The translations under genes and the position numbers were made by a program. 64,000 nt of DNA, taken from Polyangium fumosum (GTDB lineage: Bacteria > Myxococcota_A > Polyangia > Polyangiales > Polyangiaceae). Positions 56,501 to 64,000 of this stretch are shown here, in pieces (position 1 is the stretch's first letter; every line of letters begins with the position of its first letter). A model generated the notes under the pieces. The model did no database searches. It was given only the letters and a program-made list of their open reading frames with translations, and had not been told where the DNA came from. Where the stretch lies: the NCBI RefSeq assembly GCF_005144585.1, contig NZ_SSMQ01000014.1, positions 62,001-126,000 of the forward strand. The letters are read 5' to 3'.

Positions 56501-59500
56501 GTGCAGCGTGATCGCACCGCGCAGTGGGCCGAGGCCGTCGTGAGCTACGAGGCCGCGATTCGTTGCGCCGATCCGGGCGGCCTCGCGCTCTCTGGCCTCG
56601 AATCGTTGCTCTCGCTCATCGACCTCGACGACGAGGCGCGCCGGCCCATCCTCGCCGCCGCCGTCCGTGTCCTCACGGCGGCCTACGCGGCCTCGGGTGA
56701 CTGGCAACGCACCATCGACCTGCTCGAGCCGCGCCTCGCCGCCGCGACGTCCGCGGCCGAGCGTACGGCGATCCTCGCGGAGACCGCGTCGCTGCACGAG
56801 CACCGTCGCAACGACCCGGCCGCGGCGTTCGACGCCGTCTGGCGCGCGTTTGCCGCGGTGAAGACACCCGAGCTCTCGGCCGAGGTCCTGCGCCTCGCCG
56901 CGATCGCGGATCGCTGGGCCGACATCGCCGAGGCATTCCCGGCGATCGAGGCGCAGGGCGACGTCCCGCCCGACGTCGCGCGTGCCCTCTGGTGGAGCGT
57001 CGCGCTCTGGCACCGCGATCGCCGCGGGGACGAGCGCTCCGCCGAGATCGCCATCGAGCGCGCGCTGACGTACGACCCGACGAACGCCGAGATGCTCGCG
57101 GCGCTCGTCGAGCTGCGCCGCCACGCGCCCGGCAAGCCCCTCGTCGATGCGCTGCTGCGCCTCAGCGAGGTCTCCGCGGACGCGCTCCCGCTCCACCGCG
57201 AGGCGGTCACCGTCGCCAGCGACCACGTGGGCGATCCGAGCCTCGCCAAGAGCATCGCCGAGGCCATGCTCCAGAAGGCCGAGGCGCGCTGGATCGGCGA
57301 GGGTTCGGACCCGCTCAGCGAGGCCGCCACCTTCGCCGCGTGGGCGCTCGACGTCCTCGTGCGCATCTGCCGCGAAGAGGGCGATCTCGTGCGTGTCGTC
57401 GCGCTTTGCCTCGACGGCGCGAAGCTGCCCTTCGAGGCAAAGCGCCGCCGCGCGCTCCGCCTCGCGGCCGCCGAGATCTCCGACGCGCAGCCGGCGATCG
57501 CGATCTACGAAGAGCTCTTCGGCGAGGATCCGACCGACGAGCTCGTCGGCTCGCGCCTCGAAGAGCTTTATCGCAAGGAGGGCCGTCGCGCGGAGCTGCT
57601 CACCCTGCGCGAGCGCCAGATCTCCGTGGCCGATGAGGTCCTCGGGCGCGTCGATCTGCGCCTCGACCTCGCGTTCCTGCTTGTCGAGTCGGGCGACGTG
57701 GATCGCGCGATCGGATCGCTCCGCAAGAACCTCGAGGAGAGCCCCTCGCACGCGCCCTCCGTCGACAAACTCGCCGAGCTCTTCGGCGAGCGTGGCGATC
57801 ACGGCGCGCTCGCGTCGCTCTGGGAGGATCAGGCTGCGCGGCGCGAGGCCGATCGCGACACGACCGCGGCCGCCGAGCTCTGGCGGAGGGCCGCGATCAT
57901 CGCCGAGACGCGCGTCGGAGATCTCCCGCGCGCGATCAGCGATTACCGCCGCGCCGCGCGCTACCGCGACATGGCCTCGCTCGACGCGCTCGCGCGCCTC
58001 TTCACGGCGCGCGGCGATCATGCGGCCGCCGCGGAGGTCCTCGAGACCATCTGCGCGGACGCGCCGGCCGACGCCTCGCCGCACCCCGTCCTGCGCCTCG
58101 CCGAGGCCTACATCGCCTCGGGCGAGCCCGCGCTGGCGCAGCAGCGGCTCGAAGAGGCGCAGGGCCGCGTCGCCGACCCGGCGCCGCTCCGGGCGCGCCT
58201 CTCCGTCCTCTACCGCGAGGCCGAGGCGTGGGGCCCGCTCGCCGAGCTCATCGCCATCGAGGCCGCGCACACGGAGAACGCCGCGAAGCGCACGGCGCTC
58301 CTCCGCGAGGCCGCCGACCTGCACTTCTCGAAGCGGAACAAGCCCGAGGCGGCCGTCCCGCTGCTCGAGCAGGCGTCGCAGCTCACGCCCGACGATCGCG
58401 CGATCAAGCTCTCGCTCTGCGACGCGCTGAGCGCCGCCGGCCGATCGGACGAGGCCTCGAACATCCTTCGCCAGATCATCGACGCGTACGGCAGCCGCCG
58501 GCCGAAGGACCGCGCGATCGTGCATTACTACCTGGCGCGGGTCTTCCTCTCGTCGGGCGATCGCAAGGCCGCGCTGGCCGAGCTCGACGTCGCGCTCAAG
58601 ATCGATCCGACGCACCCGGAGATCCTGCTCGCGCTCGCGCGCCTGTCGTTCGACGAGGGCCAGTTCGATCGGGCGCAGCGCACGTACCGCTCGCTGCTCA
58701 TGATGGTGCGGCGCCTGCGCGACGAGCAGGGCTCGCCGGCCGTCACCCGCACCGAGGTGCTCATCGCGCTCGCGGAGATCGCCGATCGTCAAGGCGATCC
58801 CGATCGCTCCGCCGAGCACGTGGAGTCCGCGTTCGAGGCTTCGCGGGAGAGCCCCGACGAGGCCGATCGCCTCGTCCGAGCCCTCCGCGGCCGCCAGAAC
58901 CACGCGCTCCTCGCGCGCGCGCTCGAACTCCGGCTCGATGGCGCGGGCGGCGACGCGGCGGCCCTCGCGCCCGTGCTCGCCGAGCTCGCTGCGCTCTACG
59001 AGCAGCACCTCGGCCGCGCCGAGGATGCGCTCTCGCTCTGGCTCCGCGCGCTCGCCGTGCGGCCGACCTCCGGGGACGCGCACCGCTCGGCGCTCGGGCT
59101 CGCTCGTCGCCTCGGCGCGGTCGAGAAGTACCTTGACGCTCTGCGTAAACTCGTCGCGGCGACGACGGTGGATCCTCCGCTCGTCGACCTCCTCCTCCAC
59201 CTCGGTCGTGCGCTCTCCGGGGAGGGAGGCGACGCGGCCCAGGCGGACGAGGCGTTCCGGCGCGCCGAGACGCTCTTGCTGGAGCGGCCGGGTGATCGCC
59301 GGATCCACGAGGTCTGGCGCGCGCTCGAAGCCTCCTGCGAGCAGCGCGGGGATCGCGAGGGGCAAATCGCCCTGCTCGAAAAGCGGATCGCCGCTGCGAG
59401 CGAGAGCGCGCCGCCGGCCGAGCTCGCGGATGGCCTCTACCGCCTCGCCGAGCTCGCGCTGCGCGAGCCCGGGGGTGCGGCGCGCGGCGTGCCCGCGCTC

Positions 59501-61588
59501 GAGCGTGCTCTCTCGCTCGACGCGTCGCCCGATCGCGCCGAGGCCATCTTCCGGCTCGGCCTCCAGCGCGAAGAGAACGCGGCGCAGATCGCCCCGCTCT
59601 TCGAGCGTTTCGCGCGCCAGCACGATCGCCCGCGTGCGCTCGTCGACGCGCTCGTCCTGCTCGCGCCCGAGCGCGGGGCCGACCTCTACCGCGAGGCCGT
59701 CTCCGTCGCCGAGGGGCTCGGGGACTCGGCGCTCGTCGAGTCCGTCCTGCGGCGGGCGCTCGCCCGCGAGGAGGGCGTGGCCGATACGTCGGACGACCTC
59801 TGGGCCCTCGTCGCGCTCGCCAAGGTGCGCGCCGCGGCCGAGGACTGGGCCGAGGCGCGGACGCTCGAAGAGCGCGCGGGTCGCGTGGCGGCGCCCGGCG
59901 ACGAGCGGGGCCACCTGCTCGCGGCGGCGTCGATTGCCCGTGACAAACTCAACGATCTCGCCGGCGCGGCGCGGCTTTATGCCGAGCTCTTCGAGCGTGA
60001 GCCTGCTGATCGTGATCTTTGGGGGCCGCTCGCTGATCTCTATCGGAGCCTCGGCGAGGACGACGCCCTCGGGCGCGTCATCGAGCAGGTCGTCCCGCTG
60101 CTCGAGACGGTCGAGGACCGCTCGCGCATGCGCCTCGAACGCGCGCGCCTCGCGCAGAAGCGTGACGGCGGCGCCGACGAGGCGATCTCGACCCTCACGG
60201 AGCTGCTCGACGACGATCCCGCGAACCAGGAGGCGGCCACGTTGCTCTCCAGCTTGCTGGAGGCCGCAGGCCGCTTCGAGGATCTCGCCTCGCTCCTCGA
60301 GCGCCGTATCGACCTCGCCAAGGACCGCGAGGACACGGCCGGCGTCGCGTCGCTCTCCATGCGGCTCGGCGCGCTCCTCGAGCAGCAGGGCGAGTCCGCT
60401 CGCGCCCGCGACGCCTACCACGGCATTCTCGACTGGGACGCGACGAACCTCGACGCGCTGCGCGCCATCGTACGCATCAGCGAGAAGGCCGAGGACCCCT
60501 CGGAGCTCGCAGACGCGCTCGAAAAGCTCCTCGGTGCCGAGAAGGGCGAGGCCGCGGAGGCGACGGCGCAGCGGCTCGCTGCGATCCGCGCCGAGCAGGG
60601 CGACGAGGACGGCGTGGATCGTGCCCTCGAAGCGGGTTACCGCGCGTTCCCGACGAGCGTGGTCCTCGGCGTCAAGCTGAAGGAGCGCTTCGAGTCCCGG
60701 GAAGATTTCCGCAAGATCGCGGACGTCTACCAGATCGAGGCAGAAGGCCGGACCGCCAAGGAAGAGCGCCTCGGTTGCCTCCGCAAGGCCGCCGCGATCC
60801 TCCGCGACAAGGAGCAGGATCTCCCGGGCGCCATCGAGGTCCTGAAGCGCGCGCTCGACATCGACCCGCTGGATCGCGCGCTCGTCGCCGAACTTGTTGG
60901 GGCTCAAAGCGAGATGGGGGATCACCAGCTCGCGGCGGCCTCGATCGCCTCGGCGGCGGCGAACGTCGAGGGGGCGGCCGCGGTCGAGCTCCTGCTCCAC
61001 GCCGCGCGCCTGCTCCTCGCGACGCCCGAGGGCGCGAGCGCTGCGGTCGAGCTCGTCGAGGATGCGCGCCGCCGGCAGCCGGATGCGTGGGAGCCCGTCA
61101 TCGTGCTCGCCGACGCATATGTCGGGGCGGGTCGCGTCGACGAGGCGCGCCCGCTCGCGGCGAACGCCGTCGCCGCGTACGAGGGACGTCGGTCGAGGAC
61201 GCTCGCGGCGGCGCACCGCGCGCTCGCGCACGTCGAGCGCGCGTCGGGCAATGACGACGTCGCGTTCGAGCAGCTCTCGAAGGCCTTCGAGAACGATGCC
61301 GGCAGCGCCGACATCGCGCTCGAGCTCGGTCAGCTCGCGGTCGATCGTGGCGAGCACGACGTCGCTTCGCGCGCGCTTCGTGCGGTCACGATGATGAAGA
61401 TCACGGCGCCGGGCTCGGCCGAGGGCACGACGTCGCGAGGCCGCGCGCTCGCGTATTTCCACCTCGGAAGGCTCGCGGTTGCGCAAGGGGATCGCGGCAA
61501 GGCGCGCCTCCTCGTCGAGAAGGCGCTCGCCGAGGACGCGAACCTCGACGTCGCGCGCGACCTCGCGGACGAGCTCGCGAGCGACTGA
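50555..61588 (+). CDS. giant cytoplasmic TPR protein (3,677 aa)
   Basis: About 3,677 residues (11 kb). It starts at ATG 50555 behind GGGAAGGGAC; an in-frame ATG at 50483 is possible. No signal peptide or membrane helix. Repeated helical hairpins of ~34 and ~36 residues recur throughout (typical units: A...Y...L..DP.D..A...L..LY...G....L...LE), with segments such as AFTLYEGILTVDPNDDEVRARY and ALDVALKIDPTHPEILLALARL. It is therefore a solenoid scaffold. Myxococcus has a similar-sized TPR protein, AgmK/GltI, in its gliding machinery; a relation is possible but unproven. The gene stands alone, with an HU gene downstream. High GC throughout, no frameshift seen. Confidence 0.9.
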   Translation: MQESKTGRAVPQLDTVASALEQTIENEPALLDLLAQALAKGASPGELWDMLHQAAHRDNRIAELAAAYDAICRDRKIRLLQPAAQIELLLSASAFLVDYAGDGATAQPHLERVMQLSPGNVDAFQRLEGILRDREDWTKLADLYTQMAAHRPDKQEQLAFLRAAVQILAALQGEEDKAFKLHQQILRLDPTDADSRNAMAERFIAAGRFADVAKLYEQAISADPPPADEDLLALREQAIELYSVSLHEIEKALPHAEEVLKKNPDSELAWSTCEQLLTHKTLAARAAAAIENVYMSREQYEDAARMLTIQIDSVRGPRRLEAQKRLAALQYQHLGDLGAAFTLYEGILTVDPNDDEVRARYRSIGAALDRRLDVTRVLTRASAGAKDPLVRAKIASDLGELFLETGDPKRARASFQSAVDAGLAEDAGVRAARALAELCEQASDWSALAAALDRLSDIEPEPDARAGAAERLARLREETLGDAPGAIAAYRKLVGTSLESDALPALERLYEAAGDEVSLADVLERRAALETDREAARDLAFRAADLRAARSNDLGAVLDGWRRFLQTYGPTREIHARILPLLEREQRWEELAQTLDAEAGLAPSEERIAILAKLAQVRLSRLGDGAGALDAYRQALDLDRSDKACRQAVERMLGGGEHRLGAADVLEPIYREEGASPGLLKILEVRGDVAKDASDRLAALREATQIAEADLADGKRALLLAGLGLRIATNDMADDVPEWLSTVERLAGGDAARRAGILIQALGNRNVDHPAIAELAKATGEALAVYGDFVGALSVLRNALAFEPSSPDLITRIDSLLQKHGNAQERLALYKGALAATTDPERRRQIFHSIGTIERRGLRDLAAAAATYRRALEEDAGDRGAYEALLDVLEEGSDAEGLYAALIGGVERAADAEERAAITLRMANLSASRGWIDRARQHYRSLLDEGTTLSDETLDRIADLAQKAGDNDLYRVLLERRISTAEGPLSEARWLEHLAALKAEAFGDTAAAIEDYRRAGDLADGGGDGALAERLFERVLALSADDRDAAERLVDLYRRSEAWEKLPAVYEVLFRTAADASERADKLLAFEDAAIHAKATTRFVGAADALLADEGALDVGPREALQAARARVLAADPDRQEDAAAAYRSMIQGASEPWTAVEAFEAFLDQSPPSQARLEDRRWVLGFRLQRAEGDRRIEALLAWAAAEENVFKEPRAAADLYARVLEQDPQNDAALAARGRLLLDVGDVEGAAAMIAARRDLREGAERTALELELATLLLDRLGRVDEALAAVEPVLEAEPGNEGALVLLERALARPESRRRAAEMLERACDTTDDESIAARILKLLIATPADASDLVDLRAGWFTRLLDRPGAAPELALDLAVRAVEELPYDAALWDRAEQLGRDADRPDLVAEAYRKKLESDSVRELDPDTLDDLGRRSVDYHEEFFFDDQDAVMKLLRRVVDVAPDALWAFERLKLAYNQNERWADLFSLYDQAIERTDDKFARVELLEDAAESAKDLAGDPDRAVRYLEQLLPLKPRDKKIRTSLERLYERLGRHRPLIDLLSHELASLDVEAAQKLRARIATLWLEGVVEPDAAFRVVEEMLTVEPSRAEALDLLERVLAATVSAEPLSIRPSAEAENTARQRAAVVLERRYRSEERHEDLARVLSVRLEAAVDPAARGALLREIVSLRADVLDDPAGALESLAALVALEPAEPSHRAELERLAARVDRFDRLAEVLVGVSEGAGGALKIELLSRASAIYVEKLGDRGRAIDLGRTILSLEPGHPDLVVGPARDLERLLAEEGRSAERCEVLERLARLEKDPDARRATLLEVARIASSELGDKPRAIAAYRARLADEPRDLDALGGLALDLEAESRFGELAEVLERRAELTEGDAARQDLVRVAAICDHELRDVARAITVWEGVRVRFGADDESCDALARLLEKAARWPDLVALLGTSAAQADEAGTNVARAAELYRRLGDVQRDRTAQWAEAVVSYEAAIRCADPGGLALSGLESLLSLIDLDDEARRPILAAAVRVLTAAYAASGDWQRTIDLLEPRLAAATSAAERTAILAETASLHEHRRNDPAAAFDAVWRAFAAVKTPELSAEVLRLAAIADRWADIAEAFPAIEAQGDVPPDVARALWWSVALWHRDRRGDERSAEIAIERALTYDPTNAEMLAALVELRRHAPGKPLVDALLRLSEVSADALPLHREAVTVASDHVGDPSLAKSIAEAMLQKAEARWIGEGSDPLSEAATFAAWALDVLVRICREEGDLVRVVALCLDGAKLPFEAKRRRALRLAAAEISDAQPAIAIYEELFGEDPTDELVGSRLEELYRKEGRRAELLTLRERQISVADEVLGRVDLRLDLAFLLVESGDVDRAIGSLRKNLEESPSHAPSVDKLAELFGERGDHGALASLWEDQAARREADRDTTAAAELWRRAAIIAETRVGDLPRAISDYRRAARYRDMASLDALARLFTARGDHAAAAEVLETICADAPADASPHPVLRLAEAYIASGEPALAQQRLEEAQGRVADPAPLRARLSVLYREAEAWGPLAELIAIEAAHTENAAKRTALLREAADLHFSKRNKPEAAVPLLEQASQLTPDDRAIKLSLCDALSAAGRSDEASNILRQIIDAYGSRRPKDRAIVHYYLARVFLSSGDRKAALAELDVALKIDPTHPEILLALARLSFDEGQFDRAQRTYRSLLMMVRRLRDEQGSPAVTRTEVLIALAEIADRQGDPDRSAEHVESAFEASRESPDEADRLVRALRGRQNHALLARALELRLDGAGGDAAALAPVLAELAALYEQHLGRAEDALSLWLRALAVRPTSGDAHRSALGLARRLGAVEKYLDALRKLVAATTVDPPLVDLLLHLGRALSGEGGDAAQADEAFRRAETLLLERPGDRRIHEVWRALEASCEQRGDREGQIALLEKRIAAASESAPPAELADGLYRLAELALREPGGAARGVPALERALSLDASPDRAEAIFRLGLQREENAAQIAPLFERFARQHDRPRALVDALVLLAPERGADLYREAVSVAEGLGDSALVESVLRRALAREEGVADTSDDLWALVALAKVRAAAEDWAEARTLEERAGRVAAPGDERGHLLAAASIARDKLNDLAGAARLYAELFEREPADRDLWGPLADLYRSLGEDDALGRVIEQVVPLLETVEDRSRMRLERARLAQKRDGGADEAISTLTELLDDDPANQEAATLLSSLLEAAGRFEDLASLLERRIDLAKDREDTAGVASLSMRLGALLEQQGESARARDAYHGILDWDATNLDALRAIVRISEKAEDPSELADALEKLLGAEKGEAAEATAQRLAAIRAEQGDEDGVDRALEAGYRAFPTSVVLGVKLKERFESREDFRKIADVYQIEAEGRTAKEERLGCLRKAAAILRDKEQDLPGAIEVLKRALDIDPLDRALVAELVGAQSEMGDHQLAAASIASAAANVEGAAAVELLLHAARLLLATPEGASAAVELVEDARRRQPDAWEPVIVLADAYVGAGRVDEARPLAANAVAAYEGRRSRTLAAAHRALAHVERASGNDDVAFEQLSKAFENDAGSADIALELGQLAVDRGEHDVASRALRAVTMMKITAPGSAEGTTSRGRALAYFHLGRLAVAQGDRGKARLLVEKALAEDANLDVARDLADELASD

Positions 61589-61909
61589 TCCAGCTTCTTT
61601 TCCGCCCTTCTGAAACAGCGCGCCGCGGACCCCTGCGGCGCGCGCCCTCCTCCTCCTTCACATCCGCCGCCGCGCCGAACCCTCACCGATGCCTGTTTTC
61701 AGGCTGTTTTCGTGCCTTTTTGGGACCTTCGCCTCGGCTGCTTGCCCCAGTTCCGGCCCGTTCGACGCCTGGTAGAGCGACTCTCCGCGTCGAAATCGCG
61801 ATTTCCCCCGAAGATTTCGCTTTTTTCGCGACGCACGCCGTGTATGGTTCACCCGAGCTGAGCGCGCGGCGAGGGGCCGCGCGCGACGCGGAGCTCGGAG
61901 GAATTTGCA
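61589..61909. other. intergenic region before the HU gene
   Basis: 321 bp between the giant TPR gene and the HU gene. It holds the hairpin at 61618-61643 and an AT-rich patch (61799-61850) with T-runs. A TATGGT at 61843-61848 could be a -10, but no good -35 pairs with it. No further coding region is convincing. Confidence 0.5.
61618..61643 (+). terminator. 9-bp stem-loop after the giant TPR gene
   Basis: GCGCGCCGC and GCGGCGCGC form a perfect 9-bp stem with an 8-nt loop, 30 bp after the stop codon. It is followed by a C/T-rich tract (CCCTCCTCCTCCTTC), not a T-run. Probably a terminator, possibly Rho-linked. Confidence 0.6.
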
Positions 61910-62248
61910 ATGGCGACCAAGAAGAGTGCTGGGGGCGGGGCGAAGAAGTCGTTGAGCAAGAGCGCTCTGATCCAGGCGATCACGGAGGCTGCTGGGGACG
62001 AGATCTCCCGCAAGCAGGTCAAGAGTGTGCTCGAGTCTCTGGTCACGGTCGGGCACCGTGAGCTGAAGAAGTCGGGCGTCTTCACGCTGCCGGGCTTTGC
62101 GAAGTTCCGGGTGGTGAAGCGGCCGGCGACGAAGGCCCGCCAGGGGATCAACCCCTTCACCAAGCAGCCGATGACCTTCCCGGCGAAGCCCGCCAGCAAG
62201 TCGGTGCGTGCGCGCCCGATCAAGGCGATCAAAGACGCCCTCGTCTGA
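61910..62248 (+). CDS. HU/IHF-family DNA-binding protein
   Basis: 112 residues. ATG 61910 has a strong GGAGGA site eight bases upstream. KSLSKSALIQAITEAAGDEISRKQVKSVLESLVTVGHRELKKSGVFTLPGFAKFRVVKRPATKARQGINPFTKQPMTFPAKPASKSVRARPIKAIKDALV is a full HU fold, with an N-terminal Lys/Gly-rich extension (KKSAGGGAKK) and a longer DNA-binding arm (RQGINPFTKQP). Likely abundant nucleoid protein; the strong Shine-Dalgarno and terminator fit high expression. Monocistronic. Confidence 0.93.
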   Translation: MATKKSAGGGAKKSLSKSALIQAITEAAGDEISRKQVKSVLESLVTVGHRELKKSGVFTLPGFAKFRVVKRPATKARQGINPFTKQPMTFPAKPASKSVRARPIKAIKDALV

Positions 62249-62282
62249 TAAACCGCTGCTCCCGTCGCGGCAGCAGCGCGCG

Positions 62283-62322
62283 ACGAACGGCCCCGCGAGT
62301 TCGCGTGGGCCGTTCGTTTTTT
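62283..62322 (+). terminator. strong intrinsic terminator of the HU gene
   Basis: ACGAACGGCCC (62283-62293) pairs with GGGCCGTTCGT (62307-62317) in an 11-bp stem, extended by an inner CGCG/CGCG pair, and is followed by TTTTTT (62317-62322). A textbook rho-independent terminator 35 bp after the stop. Confidence 0.93.
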
Positions 62323-62423
62323 GTGGTCCCAAAGCAAAAAGACGAGGCGCTTGGGGCTCCAACGATCTGCCGCAGCGCGGCGCAGCCCTCCGCGAGCGGA
62401 GAGCCGCGCCGCCGCGGGAGGCG

Positions 62424-63038
62424 TCACTTCTTTTTCTTGTAGATCTGGATGGCCACGGGGCCCGAGCCCGTCTTCGCCGTCGCGTTGACCTTCACCATCG
62501 CGGGCACCGGCCACGGCCACGCGTAGCAGCTCGTCTTCTGGCCGATCGACGCTGACGAACCCGCCTCCTGGTCCACCGCGAGCGTCGGGTTCGCGGCGAG
62601 GGCGCCGAGCTGCGGCGGCAGCGCCGTCGCCATGTCGAGCGTCATCGCCAGGTTGAGCTCCGTCACGCCGCCCGCGCCCTGCCCGATCACCGTGTAGCAG
62701 AAGCCCGGCTCCAGCATCATCGTCGGCGTCGAGGCCGTCTGCCCCTCGGGCACCACCATGCAGAGCTGCCCACCTTCGGCCTTCATGCCGGGCGCCTCCA
62801 CCTTCTCGCGCCCCTGCAGCATCGTCGTCAGCGCCAGCGACTGCACCGAGTCACACGCGGCCACCGTCGGCGGGGGCGGGGGCGGCGGGGGCGGCGGCGG
62901 GGGCGGGGGCATGAAGCCGGCGTCCGGACCCGGCTGCGGCGGCGTCTCGGGCTCGCTCCCGCAGCCCGCCGACATCACCATCACCATCATCGACACGGCC
63001 GCCGCAGCGGCCCCCATGCACACCATCGAACGCGTCAT
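62424..63038 (-). CDS. lipoprotein with poly-proline linker
   Basis: About 204 residues from ATG 63038 with a GAGGAGG site. Signal peptide with lipobox SAGC; then PPQPGPDAGFMPP and a run of about 14 Pro as linker. The domain after it (ACDSVQSLALTTMLQGREKVEAPGM ... GFCYTVIGQGAGGVTELNLAMTL) has three Cys and ends in IQIYKKKK. No family recognised. Probably an outer-membrane lipoprotein whose domain is held away from the membrane by the rigid linker. Confidence 0.75.
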   Translation of the reverse strand: MTRSMVCMGAAAAAVSMMVMVMSAGCGSEPETPPQPGPDAGFMPPPPPPPPPPPPPPTVAACDSVQSLALTTMLQGREKVEAPGMKAEGGQLCMVVPEGQTASTPTMMLEPGFCYTVIGQGAGGVTELNLAMTLDMATALPPQLGALAANPTLAVDQEAGSSASIGQKTSCYAWPWPVPAMVKVNATAKTGSGPVAIQIYKKKK

Positions 63039-63061
63039 CGGACCCTCCTCGAAGCTCGAGG

Positions 63062-63077
63062 GGCGCGCATGCGCGCC
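63062..63077. promoter_or_regulatory. 16-bp perfect palindrome upstream of the lipoprotein
   Basis: GGCGCGCATGCGCGCC reads the same on both strands. It lies 24 bp upstream of the lipoprotein start codon (63038). It may be an operator or a hairpin in the leader; GC-rich composition makes chance palindromes more likely. Confidence 0.35.
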
Positions 63078-63161
63078 GCGCGAGACAGAGTCGCGCTCAT
63101 ACACCCGAACCCTAACCGGGGCCACATCGCGATGAGGCCGTTCGAAGCGCGACCGGCTGCG

Positions 63162-63455
63162 TCATCGGATGGGCACGCCGAGCTCCTCCATCTCTCGCTG
63201 GATGCAGATGCGGGCCACGATGAGCGCGCGGGCCCGGAGCGACTCGTCGAGGTGCGCGGCCGTGTTCGCATCGTCGAGCGCCTCGCGCAGCATGCCGCGT
63301 TCGAGGTTCGCGATGGCCCGGCACAGGTGGTACTCGGCGCGCTCCGCCGCGATCCCCATCCCCGCGCCTGGCTTCAGCTCTTCGTCCAGGAACCAGCGCG
63401 CGAACGTCCCGGGCGGAGTGTCCGCCCCCTTCGGTCCCCCGCTCCTCTGATCCAT
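63162..63455 (-). CDS. small helical protein, TPR-like
   Basis: 97 residues from MDQRSGGPKGADTPPGTFARWFLDEELKPGAGMGIAAERAEYHLCRAIANLERGMLREALDDANTAAHLDESLRARALIVARICIQREMEELGVPIR. It is helical, with one or two TPR-like hairpins (AERAEYHLCRAIANLERGMLREALDDANTAAHL). The ATG at 63455 lies at the edge of a 7-bp inverted repeat that can hide the Shine-Dalgarno. No family recognised. A longer frame upstream has a poorer N-terminus. Confidence 0.68.
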   Translation of the reverse strand: MDQRSGGPKGADTPPGTFARWFLDEELKPGAGMGIAAERAEYHLCRAIANLERGMLREALDDANTAAHLDESLRARALIVARICIQREMEELGVPIR

Positions 63456-63471
63456 GAGGTAGTTTACCTCA
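63455..63471 (-). promoter_or_regulatory. inverted repeat that can mask a Shine-Dalgarno
   Basis: TGAGGTAGTTTACCTCA (TGAGGTA, GTT spacer, TACCTCA) is a perfect 7-bp inverted repeat. On the minus strand, the left arm carries GAGGT, 11 nt before the ATG at 63455, and the right arm ends at the first base of the ATG. In mRNA the hairpin would block the ribosome site; in DNA it could be an operator. Confidence 0.6.
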
Positions 63472-63621
63472 CTGTAACGAGGTGTGCAGGGCGCGGCGCG
63501 CGGCTCGTGGGGGCGCGTGGGGACGAAAAACGGCTTTCGACGATCCGGTGTTGCTTGACGCCCGTCCAATCCGTCGGAAAGGCACACGTAAGTTTCACGG
63601 GTTCCCCGCGTTGATTGATAG

Positions 63622-64000
<379 letters not shown>

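Noticed and set aside
50693..61486. A 3,597-codon open frame antisense to the giant TPR gene
   Set aside because: Lacks domains and is rich in Arg/Gly/Ala/His; it is the shadow produced by extreme third-position GC of the sense gene.

Overview
The window comes from a very GC-rich genome. Its gene content points to a myxobacterium, probably of the Polyangiales (Sorangium/Polyangium/Labilithrix type). The pointers are many lipoproteins with low-complexity segments, an ADYC-family lipoprotein with NGLAL repeats, a eukaryote-like Ser/Thr kinase with an N-terminal zinc ribbon, a PilY1/minor-pilin operon, a 3,677-residue TPR protein, and candidate sigma-54 -24/-12 elements. This assignment is inferred from gene content and style, not from a marker gene. 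No rRNA, tRNA, CRISPR array, IS element or prophage was recognised.

Layout. 1-7.4 kb: the 5' part of an SDR oxidoreductase, two alpha/beta hydrolases, a SUKH-like protein, a TPR protein, a polytopic membrane protein and a small exported protein. 7.4-10.4 kb: gcvT-gcvH-gcvPA of the glycine cleavage system, without gcvPB. 10.5-17.9 kb: a tightly overlapping minor-pilin operon (fimU/gspH-like, pilV, pilW, pilX, pilY1, small lipoprotein) behind a near-consensus sigma-54 element. 18-24 kb: a lipoprotein, a membrane-anchored parvulin with a very acidic N-terminus, a MaoC hydratase, an outer-membrane-type protein and a Ser/Thr kinase. 24-27 kb: condensin partners scpA and scpB, both with repetitive extensions; ScpB ends in 83 consecutive Asp/Glu residues. 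27-33 kb: an XRE regulator, a lamin-tail-domain lipoprotein, a MerR/excisionase-type HTH protein, two tandem Cys-rich lipoproteins, a PmbA/TldE-like protein and a membrane protein.

33-38 kb: an ATPase-HNH pair of the Septu (PtuA/PtuB) anti-phage type, translationally coupled to a DUF1579 gene and preceded by helically phased 9-bp repeats. Next come larB and larC for the nickel-pincer cofactor; LarC carries 35 His in its first 77 residues. 38-41 kb: a thioredoxin-rhodanese fusion with an altered rhodanese loop, CorA and the ADYC lipoprotein. 41-45.4 kb: a hybrid histidine kinase upstream of an XPB-type helicase and its Bax1/DUF790 nuclease partner. 45.5-48.7 kb: a four-gene operon (RibD-type reductase, medium-chain dehydrogenase, divergent PTPS-fold protein, GT4 glycosyltransferase) that looks like a pathway to a glycosylated pterin-like molecule. 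48.8-64 kb: YqgE, a Tat-exported esterase, the giant TPR protein, an HU-family protein with a strong terminator, two lipoproteins and a small gene whose Shine-Dalgarno can be hidden in a hairpin.

The best candidates for an undescribed system are the Septu-like operon with its DUF1579 third gene, the kinase-XPB-Bax1 operon, and the pterin/glycosyltransferase operon. No database search was possible. Family calls rest on motifs, length and context.
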